The position numbers were made by a program, and so were the translations under genes. Of a DNA stretch of 64,000 nucleotides, positions 48,839-57,989 are shown piece after piece. Source of the stretch: Halorussus halophilus (GTDB taxonomy: Archaea > Halobacteriota > Halobacteria > Halobacteriales > Haladaptataceae). The notes under the pieces are model-generated. The model worked only from the letters and a program-made list of their open reading frames with translations, did not search any database and had not been told where the DNA came from. The stretch is from the NCBI RefSeq assembly GCF_008831545.1, contig NZ_CP044523.1, forward strand, positions 310,001 through 374,000. The letters run 5' to 3'. Position 1 is the first letter of the stretch, and each line of letters opens with the position of its first letter.

Positions 48839-50463
48839 CCGGTTTCCACGGCGAGGGCGTCGGTGCCGGTGGCGCAACGGGTCCCGCGTTCTGGGTCAGT
48901 CAGTCGGCGGTCCCAGAAACGACGGCCGACCGCTCGCCGGAGACCGAGCGCGCTCGGTTCGAACGGGCGCGCGAACGCGTCTTCGAGGTCGTTCGAACCG
49001 GGCGCGAGTTCGCCTCGACGCTGGGTGACGACGACGGAGCGGACGTGCTGGCGACCCACGAGACGCTGTTGTCTGACCCCGCGCTCGAAGAGCGAATCGA
49101 GGACGCTATCGAGGCGGGCGACTCCGCAGAGCGCGCAATCGGCGACGCGCTCGACGAGTGGATAGCGACCTTCGAAGAGCGCGGCGGCCGAACCGCGACG
49201 CGGGCAGACGACTTACGCGACGTTCGGGGCCGACTGCTGAGCGAACTCGACGGCGAGAACGAGCCATCGGTCGCAGACACCCCCGACGGTGCAGTGATAC
49301 TCGCCGAGCGATTGACGCCACAGCAGGCGGTTCGACTCGACGCCGAGCGCGTGGCAGGCGTGGCCACCGTCGCTGGGAGTCCAATCGCTCACGCCGCCAT
49401 CATCGCCCGGTCTCGCGGCGTGCCGTGCGTGGTCGGCGTCGGCGACGGACTGACTGCAGTCGAGAGCGGGACCGAAGTCGCAGTGGACGCCACCGACGGT
49501 CGAGTCGTCATCGGCCCGGATGCTGTGTCTCTCGGGGAGGACCCCACCGAAGCACCTTTGAGTCAGATAGAAATGTTAGACGGGAGCGACCTGACGGTGA
49601 CGGCGAACGTCGGGTCGGGTCTCGAAGCAGCGACTGCCAGCGACCGAGGTGCGGACGGGGTCGGTCTCTTTCGGAGCGAAGTCCTCGCGTTCCGAACTGG
49701 ACAGGTTCCTGGAGAGGACGAGCAGGTCGCGGCCTACACCGAGGCAGGCGATGCGTTCCCCGAAGGACACGTCGCAGTTCGCACGTTCGACTTCGGTGGT
49801 GACAAACCGCTCCTCGGGCAGGACGAAAACGGCCCGCGTGGCATCGCGTGGTCGCTCGCCAACCCGGACGTGCTCCGGACCCAACTGCGCGCAGTTTGTC
49901 GGGCCGCAAGCCAGAGCGCAGGCGAACTCTCTCTCGTCCTCCCGCACGTCACGCGCGTCGAGCAAGTGAGCAGCGTTCGAAGCGAGTTAGCGTCGGTCGT
50001 AGACGACCTCGCCGCGGCGGGAATTTCTCACGCGAAGCCGACTCTTGGAGCGATGGTCGAGACGCCTGCGGCCGTCGAACTCGCACCCGACATCGCCGCT
50101 CGGGTCTCGTCGCTGTCGCTGGGCACGAACGACCTCGCTAGGCACGTCCTCGGGACCGCACGCGACACCGACCCGTCGCCGACCGAACCGGCCGTCCTGC
50201 GGGCCATCGAACGGACGACTGCGGCGGCGGTTGAGGCCGACGTTCCGGTTCGATGTTGCGGGGAGATGGCGGCCGACCCAGACTTGGCGACGTTGCTCGT
50301 CAGGTTGGGCGTGACCGAACTGAGCGTCGCCCCGGACGCCATCCAGACAATTACGCGACGGTTGGACGGCCTCGACCGTGACGCGGCGACGGCACTCGCA
50401 GAACGCGTCGTTGCGGCGAGTACGAACGATGAAGTAGCCGCGTTACTCACGGAGGAACGATGA
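48835..50463 (+). CDS. ptsI: PTS enzyme I
   Basis: A 542-residue phosphoenolpyruvate-protein phosphotransferase, slightly shorter than bacterial EI (about 575). The phosphorylated histidine is His186 in AGSPIAHAAIIARSRG. The PEP-binding barrel has VGLFRSEVLAF, RTFDFGGDKPLLG and SLGTNDLARHVLG, and the catalytic Cys lies in VPVRCCGEMA. GTG 48835 overlaps ptsH by 4 nt, and the stop overlaps ptfB by 4 nt. It uses PEP to phosphorylate HPr. Confidence 0.95.
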   Translation: MTGFHGEGVGAGGATGPAFWVSQSAVPETTADRSPETERARFERARERVFEVVRTGREFASTLGDDDGADVLATHETLLSDPALEERIEDAIEAGDSAERAIGDALDEWIATFEERGGRTATRADDLRDVRGRLLSELDGENEPSVADTPDGAVILAERLTPQQAVRLDAERVAGVATVAGSPIAHAAIIARSRGVPCVVGVGDGLTAVESGTEVAVDATDGRVVIGPDAVSLGEDPTEAPLSQIEMLDGSDLTVTANVGSGLEAATASDRGADGVGLFRSEVLAFRTGQVPGEDEQVAAYTEAGDAFPEGHVAVRTFDFGGDKPLLGQDENGPRGIAWSLANPDVLRTQLRAVCRAASQSAGELSLVLPHVTRVEQVSSVRSELASVVDDLAAAGISHAKPTLGAMVETPAAVELAPDIAARVSSLSLGTNDLARHVLGTARDTDPSPTEPAVLRAIERTTAAAVEADVPVRCCGEMAADPDLATLLVRLGVTELSVAPDAIQTITRRLDGLDRDAATALAERVVAASTNDEVAALLTEER

Positions 50464-50849
50464 ATCTCGTCGCAGTCACTGCCTGTCCGACCGGCATCGC
50501 CCACAGCCAGATGGGTGCGGAGTCGCTAGAGCGGGCCGCGGCCGAGGCCGGACACGACATAGAAGTCGAAGTGCAGGGCGCGATGGGCACGGAGAACGAA
50601 CTCACGGCCGCCGACATCGAACGAGCGGACGTCGCCATCGTCGCCGCCGACGTTCGGGTCGAAGAGACTCGATTTTCGGACCTGCCGACCGTCGTGACGC
50701 CAGTTCGAAACGCCGTGACCGACCCCGACGGCCTCGTCGAGCGAGCGGTCGCCGTGGCGAAGGAGCAAGAGGCGAAAACCGTTCATTTGGGCGACGACAC
50801 GGCAGAAGACGGCGGAATATTGGGTCGTCTTCGCGGCCTGCTCGAATAA
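50460..50849 (+). CDS. ptfB: Fructose PTS component EIIB
   Basis: A 129-residue EIIB of the fructose family. The phosphorylated cysteine is Cys9 in VTACPTGIAHSQMGAESLE. It is the last of the tightly overlapping genes (4-nt overlap with ptsI). The extra C-terminal ~30 residues (about 100-129) are acidic and end LGRLRGLLE. It gives phosphate to fructose during EIIC transport. Confidence 0.92.
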   Translation: MNLVAVTACPTGIAHSQMGAESLERAAAEAGHDIEVEVQGAMGTENELTAADIERADVAIVAADVRVEETRFSDLPTVVTPVRNAVTDPDGLVERAVAVAKEQEAKTVHLGDDTAEDGGILGRLRGLLE

Positions 50850-50854
50850 GGTAG

Positions 50855-51646
50855 TTAGTCCGTCAACCCGTAACCGCGCTGGAACAGCACCACGTCGAGC
50901 GCGACGATTGCGGCCGTGAGTCCGGACAGCACCGCGAGCGAAATCGTGGGGTCAACCTCCGCGACTCCCAAGAAACCGTAGCGGACGCCGTTTACCATGT
51001 AGACCATCGGGTTCAGCAGGGAGAGTTCCTGATACGGCGACGGCAGTTCGCGAACGGCGTAGAAGACCCCTCCGAAGAACACCATCGGCCTGACGATGAA
51101 TTGGTTCATCATGGTCAGGTTGTCCCAGTCGTCCGCCCAGAGGCCGCCCACGACTCCGAAACTGGAGAAGAGGAGCGTGATGACGAGCGCGAACGCGACG
51201 AGGTAGAACGGTTGTGCAATGGCGACTTGCTCGACGAAGAACGCGCCGATGACCGCGATGAGAGACCCGACGAGCAATCCTCTCGTGGCTCCGGCGACGA
51301 TGTACGCCGCGACCATCCGGGAGTAGGGCATCGGCGATGTCAGCGTCTCCTCGATGTACTCGTTCCACCTGCCGTGGAAGATGGAAAAGGAGGCGTTCTC
51401 GAAGGCGTTCGAGATAGCTCCGAGAACGACGAGTCCGGGGAGGATGAACGCGATGTACTCGATTGGCTCACTTCCCGCGAGCGAGATGCTCCCGACGCGG
51501 TCTCCCAGAATCACCCCGAACACCGCGAAGTACAGCACGTTCGTGACGAACGGCGGGACGAAGGTGTTGCGGGGCCGTCGGATGAATCGCAGAATCTCGC
51601 GCTTGGCGAGGGTTCGAAAGCCCGTCCAGTTCGAGAGGACGTTCAT
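50855..51646 (-). CDS. ABC-2 type exporter permease
   Basis: A 263-residue membrane protein with about six helices, of the ABC-2 family. It begins with the cytoplasmic helix LAKREILRFIRRPRNTFVPP and has the conserved ELPSPYQELSLLNPMVYMVNGVRYGFLG segment (the LNP motif) near 200. The ATG overlaps the stop of the partner ATPase. It ends 5 nt from the convergent ptfB. The substrate is unknown; this type exports drugs, polysaccharides or lipids. Confidence 0.88.
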   Translation of the reverse strand: MNVLSNWTGFRTLAKREILRFIRRPRNTFVPPFVTNVLYFAVFGVILGDRVGSISLAGSEPIEYIAFILPGLVVLGAISNAFENASFSIFHGRWNEYIEETLTSPMPYSRMVAAYIVAGATRGLLVGSLIAVIGAFFVEQVAIAQPFYLVAFALVITLLFSSFGVVGGLWADDWDNLTMMNQFIVRPMVFFGGVFYAVRELPSPYQELSLLNPMVYMVNGVRYGFLGVAEVDPTISLAVLSGLTAAIVALDVVLFQRGYGLTD

Positions 51647-52650
51647 CGGTCGTCGCCTCCCTGTCGTCCCCCATCGGCCGCAACTGGTTCTGTCGCGCGT
51701 GCTTCTCCGTCTTCTTCACGAGTCATGTCTACGAACACCTCTTCGAGCGAAGTCCGCGAAATGTCGAGGTCCACGATTTCGTGGCCCAACTTGTCCAACT
51801 CCCGCACCAAGTCCGGTGCGACCAGACCACCCTTCGTCGCGGTGACGACTAACTGGTCGTCTTCGAGTTCGACCGACTGGACGCTGGCGTCCGAATCTTG
51901 GGCCAGCGAACCGCGCGACAGCGACGGCGCGCTCGCTGGCGGATTCCGGAGCGTGACCCGAATCTTGTCCGGGCCGCGGTCCATCAACTCTTCCGGGGTC
52001 GCCACCGTCACGACGTTGCCCGAGTCCAGAATCGCCACTTCGTCGCAGAGTCGCTCTGCCTCTTCGATGTAGTGGGTCGTCAACAGAATCGTCGTCCCCG
52101 ACTCGTTGAGTTTGGTGATGAGGTCCCACAGTTCGTGGCGTAGTTGCACGTCCACCCCCGCGGTGGGTTCGTCCAGAATCAGCAGGTCTGGCTCCGTGAT
52201 GAGCGCCCGTGCGAGGACGAACCGGCGTTTCATCCCGCCCGAGAGCCAGTTGAATCGGGTGTCGCGCTTCTCGTAGATGCCGACGCGTTTCAGCACTTCG
52301 TCCGCCTTCTCGCGCGCTTCTGATTTTGGAATTCCGTGGTAGCCCGCTTTGTGTTCTAATACTTCTCGAATCGGGAAGAATCGGTCCACGTTGAACTCTT
52401 GGGGGGCAAGCCCAATCGCGTCTCTGGCCTGCTGGTAGTCGTCCTCTACGTCGTGGCCGAACACCTCCGCTCGGCCGCCAGACCGGCGAACCAGTCCGAC
52501 GAGGATGTTGATGAACGTGGTCTTGCCCGCGCCGTTGGGGCCGAGCAGACCGAAGAAACTCCCCTCCGGGACGGTGAGGTCCACGCCGTCGAGCGCTTGC
52601 ACGTCCGCGTACTGCTTGCGGAGGTCCTCGACTTCGATAGCGGCAGTCAT
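51643..52650 (-). CDS. ABC-2 type exporter ATPase
   Basis: A 335-residue ATPase of the DrrA/CcmA class. Walker A is GPNGAGKTTF, the signature WLSGGMKRRFVLARAL, Walker B LLILDEPTAGVD and the H-loop LLTTHYIEEAERL. A C-terminal extension of about 110 residues follows, with an acidic and Ser-rich tail. The permease start overlaps its last codons, so both form one exporter. Confidence 0.92.
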   Translation of the reverse strand: MTAAIEVEDLRKQYADVQALDGVDLTVPEGSFFGLLGPNGAGKTTFINILVGLVRRSGGRAEVFGHDVEDDYQQARDAIGLAPQEFNVDRFFPIREVLEHKAGYHGIPKSEAREKADEVLKRVGIYEKRDTRFNWLSGGMKRRFVLARALITEPDLLILDEPTAGVDVQLRHELWDLITKLNESGTTILLTTHYIEEAERLCDEVAILDSGNVVTVATPEELMDRGPDKIRVTLRNPPASAPSLSRGSLAQDSDASVQSVELEDDQLVVTATKGGLVAPDLVRELDKLGHEIVDLDISRTSLEEVFVDMTREEDGEARATEPVAADGGRQGGDDR

Positions 52651-52731
52651 TGGGCGAACGTAGGAAAGTGGCCGCGAAAAGGGCGTTGGTGTCGGCAGAA
52701 GGGCGTGGTATCGCCAGCTTCCGGAATGTCG

Positions 52732-53547
52732 TCAGGCGAACCCCGGCAGGTCGTCGCTCGACTCGGCCATGTTGATGTTGACCTCGATGACGTTGGCCGC
52801 GTTCGTGACTTTCTCGACGATGCTGTCGTGGTAGTCGGGGTCGCTCATCCGCCGGACCGGCCCAGAGACGCTGAGCGCGCCGAGAACTCGTCCCGAGCGG
52901 TCACGAATCGGCGCGCCGATTGCCTGTAGGCCTTCGATTTCCTCCTCGTCGTTGTAGGCGTAGCCTCGCTCGCGTATCTCTTCGAGTTCGGCGAGCAACT
53001 CGTCGGAGTCGGTGATGGTGTTCTCGGTCTTGCGGGTCAGGCCGTAACGCTCGACGATGTCGGCGACTTCCTCTTCGGGCAGGTGCGCGAGCATCGACTT
53101 ACCGGTCGCCGAGAAGTGGAGGTAGTCGGGTCGCTGGAGTTTGCTGGTCTGGTAGTCGCTCCCGACCGCTTTGTCGCCTCGAACTTTGTAGAGGTTGACG
53201 CTGAGTCCGTGCTGGACGGTCGCGAGATGCGCGTACTCGCCGGTCTCCTCGGCGAGGCTCTCGATCTGTTCTTTGCCGGTCTCGTACAGCGTGTTCTTGT
53301 TGCGGACGTATTCGCCGAGCAGGAGGAACTGGAGTGACAGCGAGTAGGAACTGCCCTCTTTGACCACGAGTTTCTGGTCTTCGAGGGTCATCAGGTAGTT
53401 GTACGCCGCGCTCTTGGAGATGTCGAGGTGGTTCGCCAGTTCGGTCACGCCCGCGCCGTCCAACTCTTCCAGCGCGCGGATGACTTCGAGTGCGCGCGAG
53501 ACGGTCTTGAGTATGCGCGGTGATTCCCCGGTCGCCTCCTCTGTCAT
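52732..53547 (-). CDS. IclR-family transcription regulator
   Basis: A 271-residue IclR regulator. Its N-terminal winged helix is VTELANHLDISKSAAYNYLM (about 34-53) and the C-terminal IclR effector domain begins near FLLLGEYVRNKN, with YLHFSATGKSMLAHLPEEEV and IGAPIRDRSGRVLGALSVSG. ATG 53547 is supported by a CTATGA box about 27 nt upstream. It sits beside the M20 amidohydrolase and the peptide ABC operon, its probable targets. Confidence 0.9.
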   Translation of the reverse strand: MTEEATGESPRILKTVSRALEVIRALEELDGAGVTELANHLDISKSAAYNYLMTLEDQKLVVKEGSSYSLSLQFLLLGEYVRNKNTLYETGKEQIESLAEETGEYAHLATVQHGLSVNLYKVRGDKAVGSDYQTSKLQRPDYLHFSATGKSMLAHLPEEEVADIVERYGLTRKTENTITDSDELLAELEEIRERGYAYNDEEEIEGLQAIGAPIRDRSGRVLGALSVSGPVRRMSDPDYHDSIVEKVTNAANVIEVNINMAESSDDLPGFA

Positions 53548-53812
53548 GTGTGAACGTACCCATTGCAGGGTCATAGTTGTTCGCGTATCGTACATCCTCG
53601 AAACTGCCGAAAACGGTAGTTTGGTGGCATTTGAGGGACGCCGACGCGTCCGCCCGAACTACCAACGCTAGCCGAGACGGCTCGAAGATACAGATATCGC
53701 CACATTCGACGCTCGCCCGTAGTTTCGAATCTAGCGTTCGCATTTCGTGCAACTCTGAATTTGTGCGGTTCTCCCCCGACTACTGCCAATTACTCGAAAA
53801 ATCCCCGACGTC

Positions 53813-55072
53813 TCACCGCGAGGCCAATCTCGCCATCGCCCCGGCCAACACCTGCGTGGCGGCCGCACAGTTCGCCCAGTCAGTCCACTCCATCGGATTG
53901 TGCGAGATGCCGTCCCGAGAGGGAGCAAAGAGGAGCGCGGCGTCCGTCGCCTCCGCGACGTGCATCGTGTCGTGGGCCGCTCCAGAGTGCAGATTCAGCG
54001 TCTCGATGCCAGCAGACGCGCCCGACTCGTGGAGCGCGTCGCGGCACCGCTCGCTCATCGGCACCGGCGCGCGGTCCCAGGGATGCTCGATGGTCGTCTC
54101 GACGCCGCGGTCGGTCTCTAGACGCTGGAGGCTGGCGTGCGCTCGGTCGATGAGTCGGTGAATGGCGTCGTGGGACACGTCTCGCACGTCGATGGTCAAC
54201 TCTACTTTCCCGGCGATGACGTTCGGCGCGTTCGGCGTCACGTCCAGTTTCCCGACTGTCGCGACGGCACTCTCTGCGTCGCTGGCGACGACTTCGTTCG
54301 CGGCGCGCTCCACGTCACCGACGAACTCGCTGGCCGCCGCGAGCGCGTCCGTGCGCTCGTCCATCGACGTGGCTCCTGCGTGGTTCGCTTCGCCCTGTAT
54401 CTCGACGTGACAACGCGACAGGCCGGTAATCGTGGTCACGACGCCCGCGGGGACGGTCGCTCGTTCCAGTCGCTCTGCTTGCTCGATGTGGAGTTCGAAC
54501 CAGGCGTCCCACTCGCTGGCGTCGAGTCGTCCGTCGCCCAGAAAGCCGATGCTTTCGAGTGCCTCGTGGAGCGACTCGCCGTCGTCTTCGATTGCCAGCG
54601 CCTCCTCGACGCTCATGTCGCCCGCCGCGACGGCCGACCCGACGAGACCGCCGCCGAACCGTTGGCCCTCCTCTTCGGTGAACGAGACGACTTCGACGGG
54701 TCGAGTGGGTTCGAAATCGGCGTCCTGTTCGGCGTCCTGCATCGCCCGAACGGCCTCTAAGGCGGCGTAGACACCGAGCGGGCCGTCGAAGATTCCCCCT
54801 TCAGGTACAGAATCGAGGTGACTCCCGGCGGCCACGGGTGCCGCCTCGGGGTCTGCGGAGTCGGGCGTCCAGCGGCCGACGACGTTGCCGACGGCGTCGA
54901 TACGTACGTCCAGTTCTGCGTCCTCCAGTCGCTCCACGAAGTATCTACGTGCTCGTCTGTCCGCTTCGGTACCCGTCAAGACCGTCCGGCCGTGGCCGTC
55001 GTCTACTCCCACTGCCCCGAACTCCCCGTTCGTCTCGACGTCGTTTCGAAGTCGCGTCTGCTGTACCTCCAT
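53813..55072 (-). CDS. M20-family N-carbamoyl-amino-acid hydrolase / allantoate amidohydrolase
   Basis: A 419-residue zinc hydrolase of the M20 carbamoylase group. Metal ligands are seen in AGSHLDSVPEGGIFDGPLGV (His/Asp), FTEEEGQRFGG (Glu) and FELHIEQAERLE (His), with the C-terminal SRDGISHNPMEW that supplies the last His. The substrate class (N-carbamoyl amino acids, ureidoglycolate or allantoate) cannot be separated by eye. It is divergent from the Dpp operon across 292 nt that hold a palindrome, and next to an IclR regulator. Confidence 0.9.
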   Translation of the reverse strand: MEVQQTRLRNDVETNGEFGAVGVDDGHGRTVLTGTEADRRARRYFVERLEDAELDVRIDAVGNVVGRWTPDSADPEAAPVAAGSHLDSVPEGGIFDGPLGVYAALEAVRAMQDAEQDADFEPTRPVEVVSFTEEEGQRFGGGLVGSAVAAGDMSVEEALAIEDDGESLHEALESIGFLGDGRLDASEWDAWFELHIEQAERLERATVPAGVVTTITGLSRCHVEIQGEANHAGATSMDERTDALAAASEFVGDVERAANEVVASDAESAVATVGKLDVTPNAPNVIAGKVELTIDVRDVSHDAIHRLIDRAHASLQRLETDRGVETTIEHPWDRAPVPMSERCRDALHESGASAGIETLNLHSGAAHDTMHVAEATDAALLFAPSRDGISHNPMEWTDWANCAAATQVLAGAMARLASR

Positions 55073-55293
55073 GGTCGATACCCTCCGTTTCAGGGAGCGA
55101 CACTTGTTTGTTTCTCACTAGCACGGTTTTCATTCTCGACAAACGCTCGAAACTCCGCTCTGTAGCGGTTTCAGCTCGTTTCTGCACGTTAGTTATAAGT
55201 AATCATGCTCCTCGCGTCGCCGGTTGCCAGGCGTTCGGGCCGACCGCGTTCTCATTTCGTACATATGTTCGCCTTAGTTGCGATTTAGGAAAC

Positions 55294-55308
55294 GTTAATA
55301 GAATTAAC
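55294..55308. promoter_or_regulatory. 15-bp palindrome in the divergent carbamoylase/Dpp promoter region
   Basis: GTTAAT-AGA-ATTAAC is an exact palindrome with a 3-nt centre. It lies 71 nt before the dppA-type start and 222 nt before the carbamoylase start. IclR proteins often bind short palindromes of this size, and an iclR gene is next to the carbamoylase, but binding is not shown. A box GTTTTAT at 55333 is the likely dppA promoter. Confidence 0.45.
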
Positions 55309-55364
55309 ACGCAGATAGGTTCTGTTCCAGAAGTTTTATGCCGTGTAGCTCGAAACGACTTGCT

Positions 55365-57014
55365 ATGCCAAACGATAGCAATGGTGGTGACGGAAGTAAC
55401 CGCGGTAGCGGCCGTCCGCTGAATCGGCGGCAATTCGTCGGTGCGGTCGGCGCGTCGGTGCCACTCGCGCTGGCTGGCTGTACCAGCAACAACGATAGCG
55501 GTGGTAGCAACAACAACTCGGGCGGTTCCGGTGGCGGCGGAGGCGACGGGACGACCCAGAGCATGTCGGCGAAGGCGGGTGGCACGCTCCAGTGGGGCGG
55601 CGCAGTCCCCGTGCAGGGGCTCGACCCCCACCTCGACAGTGCGGCGGCGAGTCAGCGCGTGTTAGAGAACATCACCGAACCGCTCATCAGCCTCGACTTC
55701 GACTACTCGCTGAACCCGCATCTCGCGAAGGACTGGTCTACGTCCGAGGACAACACGAAACTGGAGTTCACCCTGCAAGAGGGCGTGAAGTTCCACGACG
55801 GGGGAGAAATGACTTCTGCGGACGTGAAAGCGTCGTTCGAGCGCGTCGCCAACGGCGAGTACCTCGCCACCGGCTTCTTCGACTTCGTGGACTCGATGGA
55901 AGCGCCCGGCGACTACCAGTTCAACATCCAGCTTACCGAACCGTTCGCGCCGTTCCTCGCGCGGATGGCGACGTCCGAGATGCACGTCATCCCGGAGAGC
56001 CAGACCAGCACGAAGAAGATAAAGGAACCAATCGGCACCGGCCCCTACAAGTTCGAGAGCCGGGAAATCGAGACGTCGTTCACGATGACGAAGTTCGAGG
56101 ACTACTGGAACGCGGGCGAGAACGGCCCCCACCTCGACAAGGTCGTCAAGAGCGAAATCGGCGACCCGAGCGTTCGCCTCCAGTCGTTCCGCGCTGGCGA
56201 GTACGACTTCATCAACGGCGTCCCGCCGAAGGACGTGAGTTCCATCGAGAACGACTCGTCGGTTCGCTTCGAGAAGAACTTCCCGAAGTCGCTGGTCTAC
56301 CTCGGGATGAACTGCAACCAGAAACCGTTCGACAACAAGGACGCCCGTCTGGCGCTCGACTACGCCTTCGACAAGCAACAGGTCGCGGAGGCCGCGCTGT
56401 ACGGCACTGGGCAAACGACTGCGTCACCAGCGGCACCTGGTAGCCCGTGGGTGAACAAGAACGTCCAGCCTCGCTCGCGCAACCTCGACAAGGCCCAAGA
56501 GCATCTCGACAAGGCGGGCATGTCGGACGGTTACTCCGTCTCGTTCAAGATTCCCCAGTCGTACCCATCGCAGGTGCAGGCCGCGAAGGTCATCTCCGAC
56601 CAAGCCGCGGAGGCTGGCATCGAACTGAACATCCAGAAGATTACGTGGAGTACGTGGCTCTCGGACGTGTACAGCAAGCAGAACTTCCAAGCGACCACGT
56701 CGAGCTACCTCGCGCTGTACTACCCCGACGTGTCGTTCTACAAGTTCCTACACCCGGACGGCGCGTTCTTCTTCACTGGCTGGACCAACGACGAGTACAA
56801 CACGCTCGTCGAAGAGGCACGCCACATGTACGACGAACAGCCGCGAGCCGAGAAGTACAAGAAGGCGACCGAAATTCTCCACAACGAACGGGCGGGACAC
56901 ATGTTCCTGTTCTGGCAGGCCAACCTCTACGCGGCCCAGCCGGAGTACAAGGGCAAAATCGGCGCACCGGACGGCTCCACGCTTCGATTCAGCGACAACT
57001 GGCTCGACAGCTAA
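55365..57014 (+). CDS. Dipeptide/oligopeptide ABC substrate-binding lipoprotein
   Basis: A 549-residue SBP family 5 protein. A Tat motif (NRRQFVGAVGAS) and a lipobox (ALAGC) precede a Ser/Asn/Gly linker. LDPHLDSAAASQRVLENITE and YTFDK-like ALDYAFDKQQVAEAALYGTG are typical of DppA/OppA. ATG 55365 is about 30 nt after the TTTTAT box, whereas the upstream in-frame start at 55338 overlaps that box. It heads a complete Dpp operon. Substrates are peptides or related amino compounds. Confidence 0.92.
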   Translation: MPNDSNGGDGSNRGSGRPLNRRQFVGAVGASVPLALAGCTSNNDSGGSNNNSGGSGGGGGDGTTQSMSAKAGGTLQWGGAVPVQGLDPHLDSAAASQRVLENITEPLISLDFDYSLNPHLAKDWSTSEDNTKLEFTLQEGVKFHDGGEMTSADVKASFERVANGEYLATGFFDFVDSMEAPGDYQFNIQLTEPFAPFLARMATSEMHVIPESQTSTKKIKEPIGTGPYKFESREIETSFTMTKFEDYWNAGENGPHLDKVVKSEIGDPSVRLQSFRAGEYDFINGVPPKDVSSIENDSSVRFEKNFPKSLVYLGMNCNQKPFDNKDARLALDYAFDKQQVAEAALYGTGQTTASPAAPGSPWVNKNVQPRSRNLDKAQEHLDKAGMSDGYSVSFKIPQSYPSQVQAAKVISDQAAEAGIELNIQKITWSTWLSDVYSKQNFQATTSSYLALYYPDVSFYKFLHPDGAFFFTGWTNDEYNTLVEEARHMYDEQPRAEKYKKATEILHNERAGHMFLFWQANLYAAQPEYKGKIGAPDGSTLRFSDNWLDS

Positions 57015-57029
57015 CGGGGTCACTACTAC

Positions 57030-57989
57030 ATGTCGCTCTCCAACTACATGCTCCGGCGACTGGGGTTCATGGTGGTGACGCTGTTCTTCGTCACCCTCAT
57101 CACGTTCGCGGTGACGAACGTCCTGCCGGGCAACGTCGCGTTGCTCATCCTCGGGCCGAACGCCAGCGAGTCGTCGATTCAAGCCTTGCAGGCTCAGATG
57201 GGGTTGGACAAGCCCCTGTACGTCCAGTACGTCGATTGGGTCTTCGGTCTCTTGCAGTTCGACATGGGCACCTCGCTCCGCTTCGAGGAGCCCGTGATGG
57301 GACTCATCGCCGAAAAGCTCCCGCGCTCGCTGTTGCTCGCGACGGCGGCCACGCTGGTCGCAGTCGTGCTGGCGATTCCGCTCGGCGTCATCTCCGCCGT
57401 GAAGCAGAACGAACCGCCAGACCTGCTGGCGTCGATGTTCGGCTTCGTCGGCATCTCGATTCCCATCTTCCTGTGGGGACTCGTCTTCATCCTCGTCTTC
57501 GCGGTGTGGATGAATCTCTTCCCGACGGGTGGCTACGTACCGATTTCGGAGGACCCAGTAGCGACGTTCACCCACCTCGTCCTCCCGGCCGCGTCGATGG
57601 GGTTCGCGCTGACGGCCTACATCATGCGGATGACGCGCTCGTCGATGCTGGAGGTTCTCGGTGAGGAGTACATCAACCTCGCTCGCGCGAAGGGGATGAC
57701 CCAGCGCGTCGTCGTGCTGAAACACGCGCTCCAGAACGCGATTATCCCGGTGATTACGGTCGTCGCCTTCCAGTTCAGCTACGCCTTCGGCGGCGTCGTC
57801 GTTCTCGAAGAGGTGTTCTTCTGGCCGGGCATCGGTCGGTTGACGCTGACTGCGATTCAGTCTCGGGACATCCCGCTGATTCAGGGCTGTGTCATCGTCG
57901 TCGCGCTCATCTACATGATTTCGAACCTCGCGGCCGACGTGGCGTACGCCTACTTCGACCCGCGAATTCGCTACGGAGGTGACGACTGA
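57030..57989 (+). CDS. Dpp-type ABC permease (DppB)
   Basis: A 319-residue permease with six predicted helices. It starts MSLSNYMLRRLGFMVVTLFF and includes the conserved LGLDKPL-type segment (MGLDKPLYVQYVDWVFGLLQ) after the first helix. The EAA loop is INLARAKGMTQRVVVLKHAL (about 212-231), and the C-terminal helix is followed by FDPRIRYG. Its TGA overlaps the ATG of dppC by 1 nt. Confidence 0.92.
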   Translation: MSLSNYMLRRLGFMVVTLFFVTLITFAVTNVLPGNVALLILGPNASESSIQALQAQMGLDKPLYVQYVDWVFGLLQFDMGTSLRFEEPVMGLIAEKLPRSLLLATAATLVAVVLAIPLGVISAVKQNEPPDLLASMFGFVGISIPIFLWGLVFILVFAVWMNLFPTGGYVPISEDPVATFTHLVLPAASMGFALTAYIMRMTRSSMLEVLGEEYINLARAKGMTQRVVVLKHALQNAIIPVITVVAFQFSYAFGGVVVLEEVFFWPGIGRLTLTAIQSRDIPLIQGCVIVVALIYMISNLAADVAYAYFDPRIRYGGDD

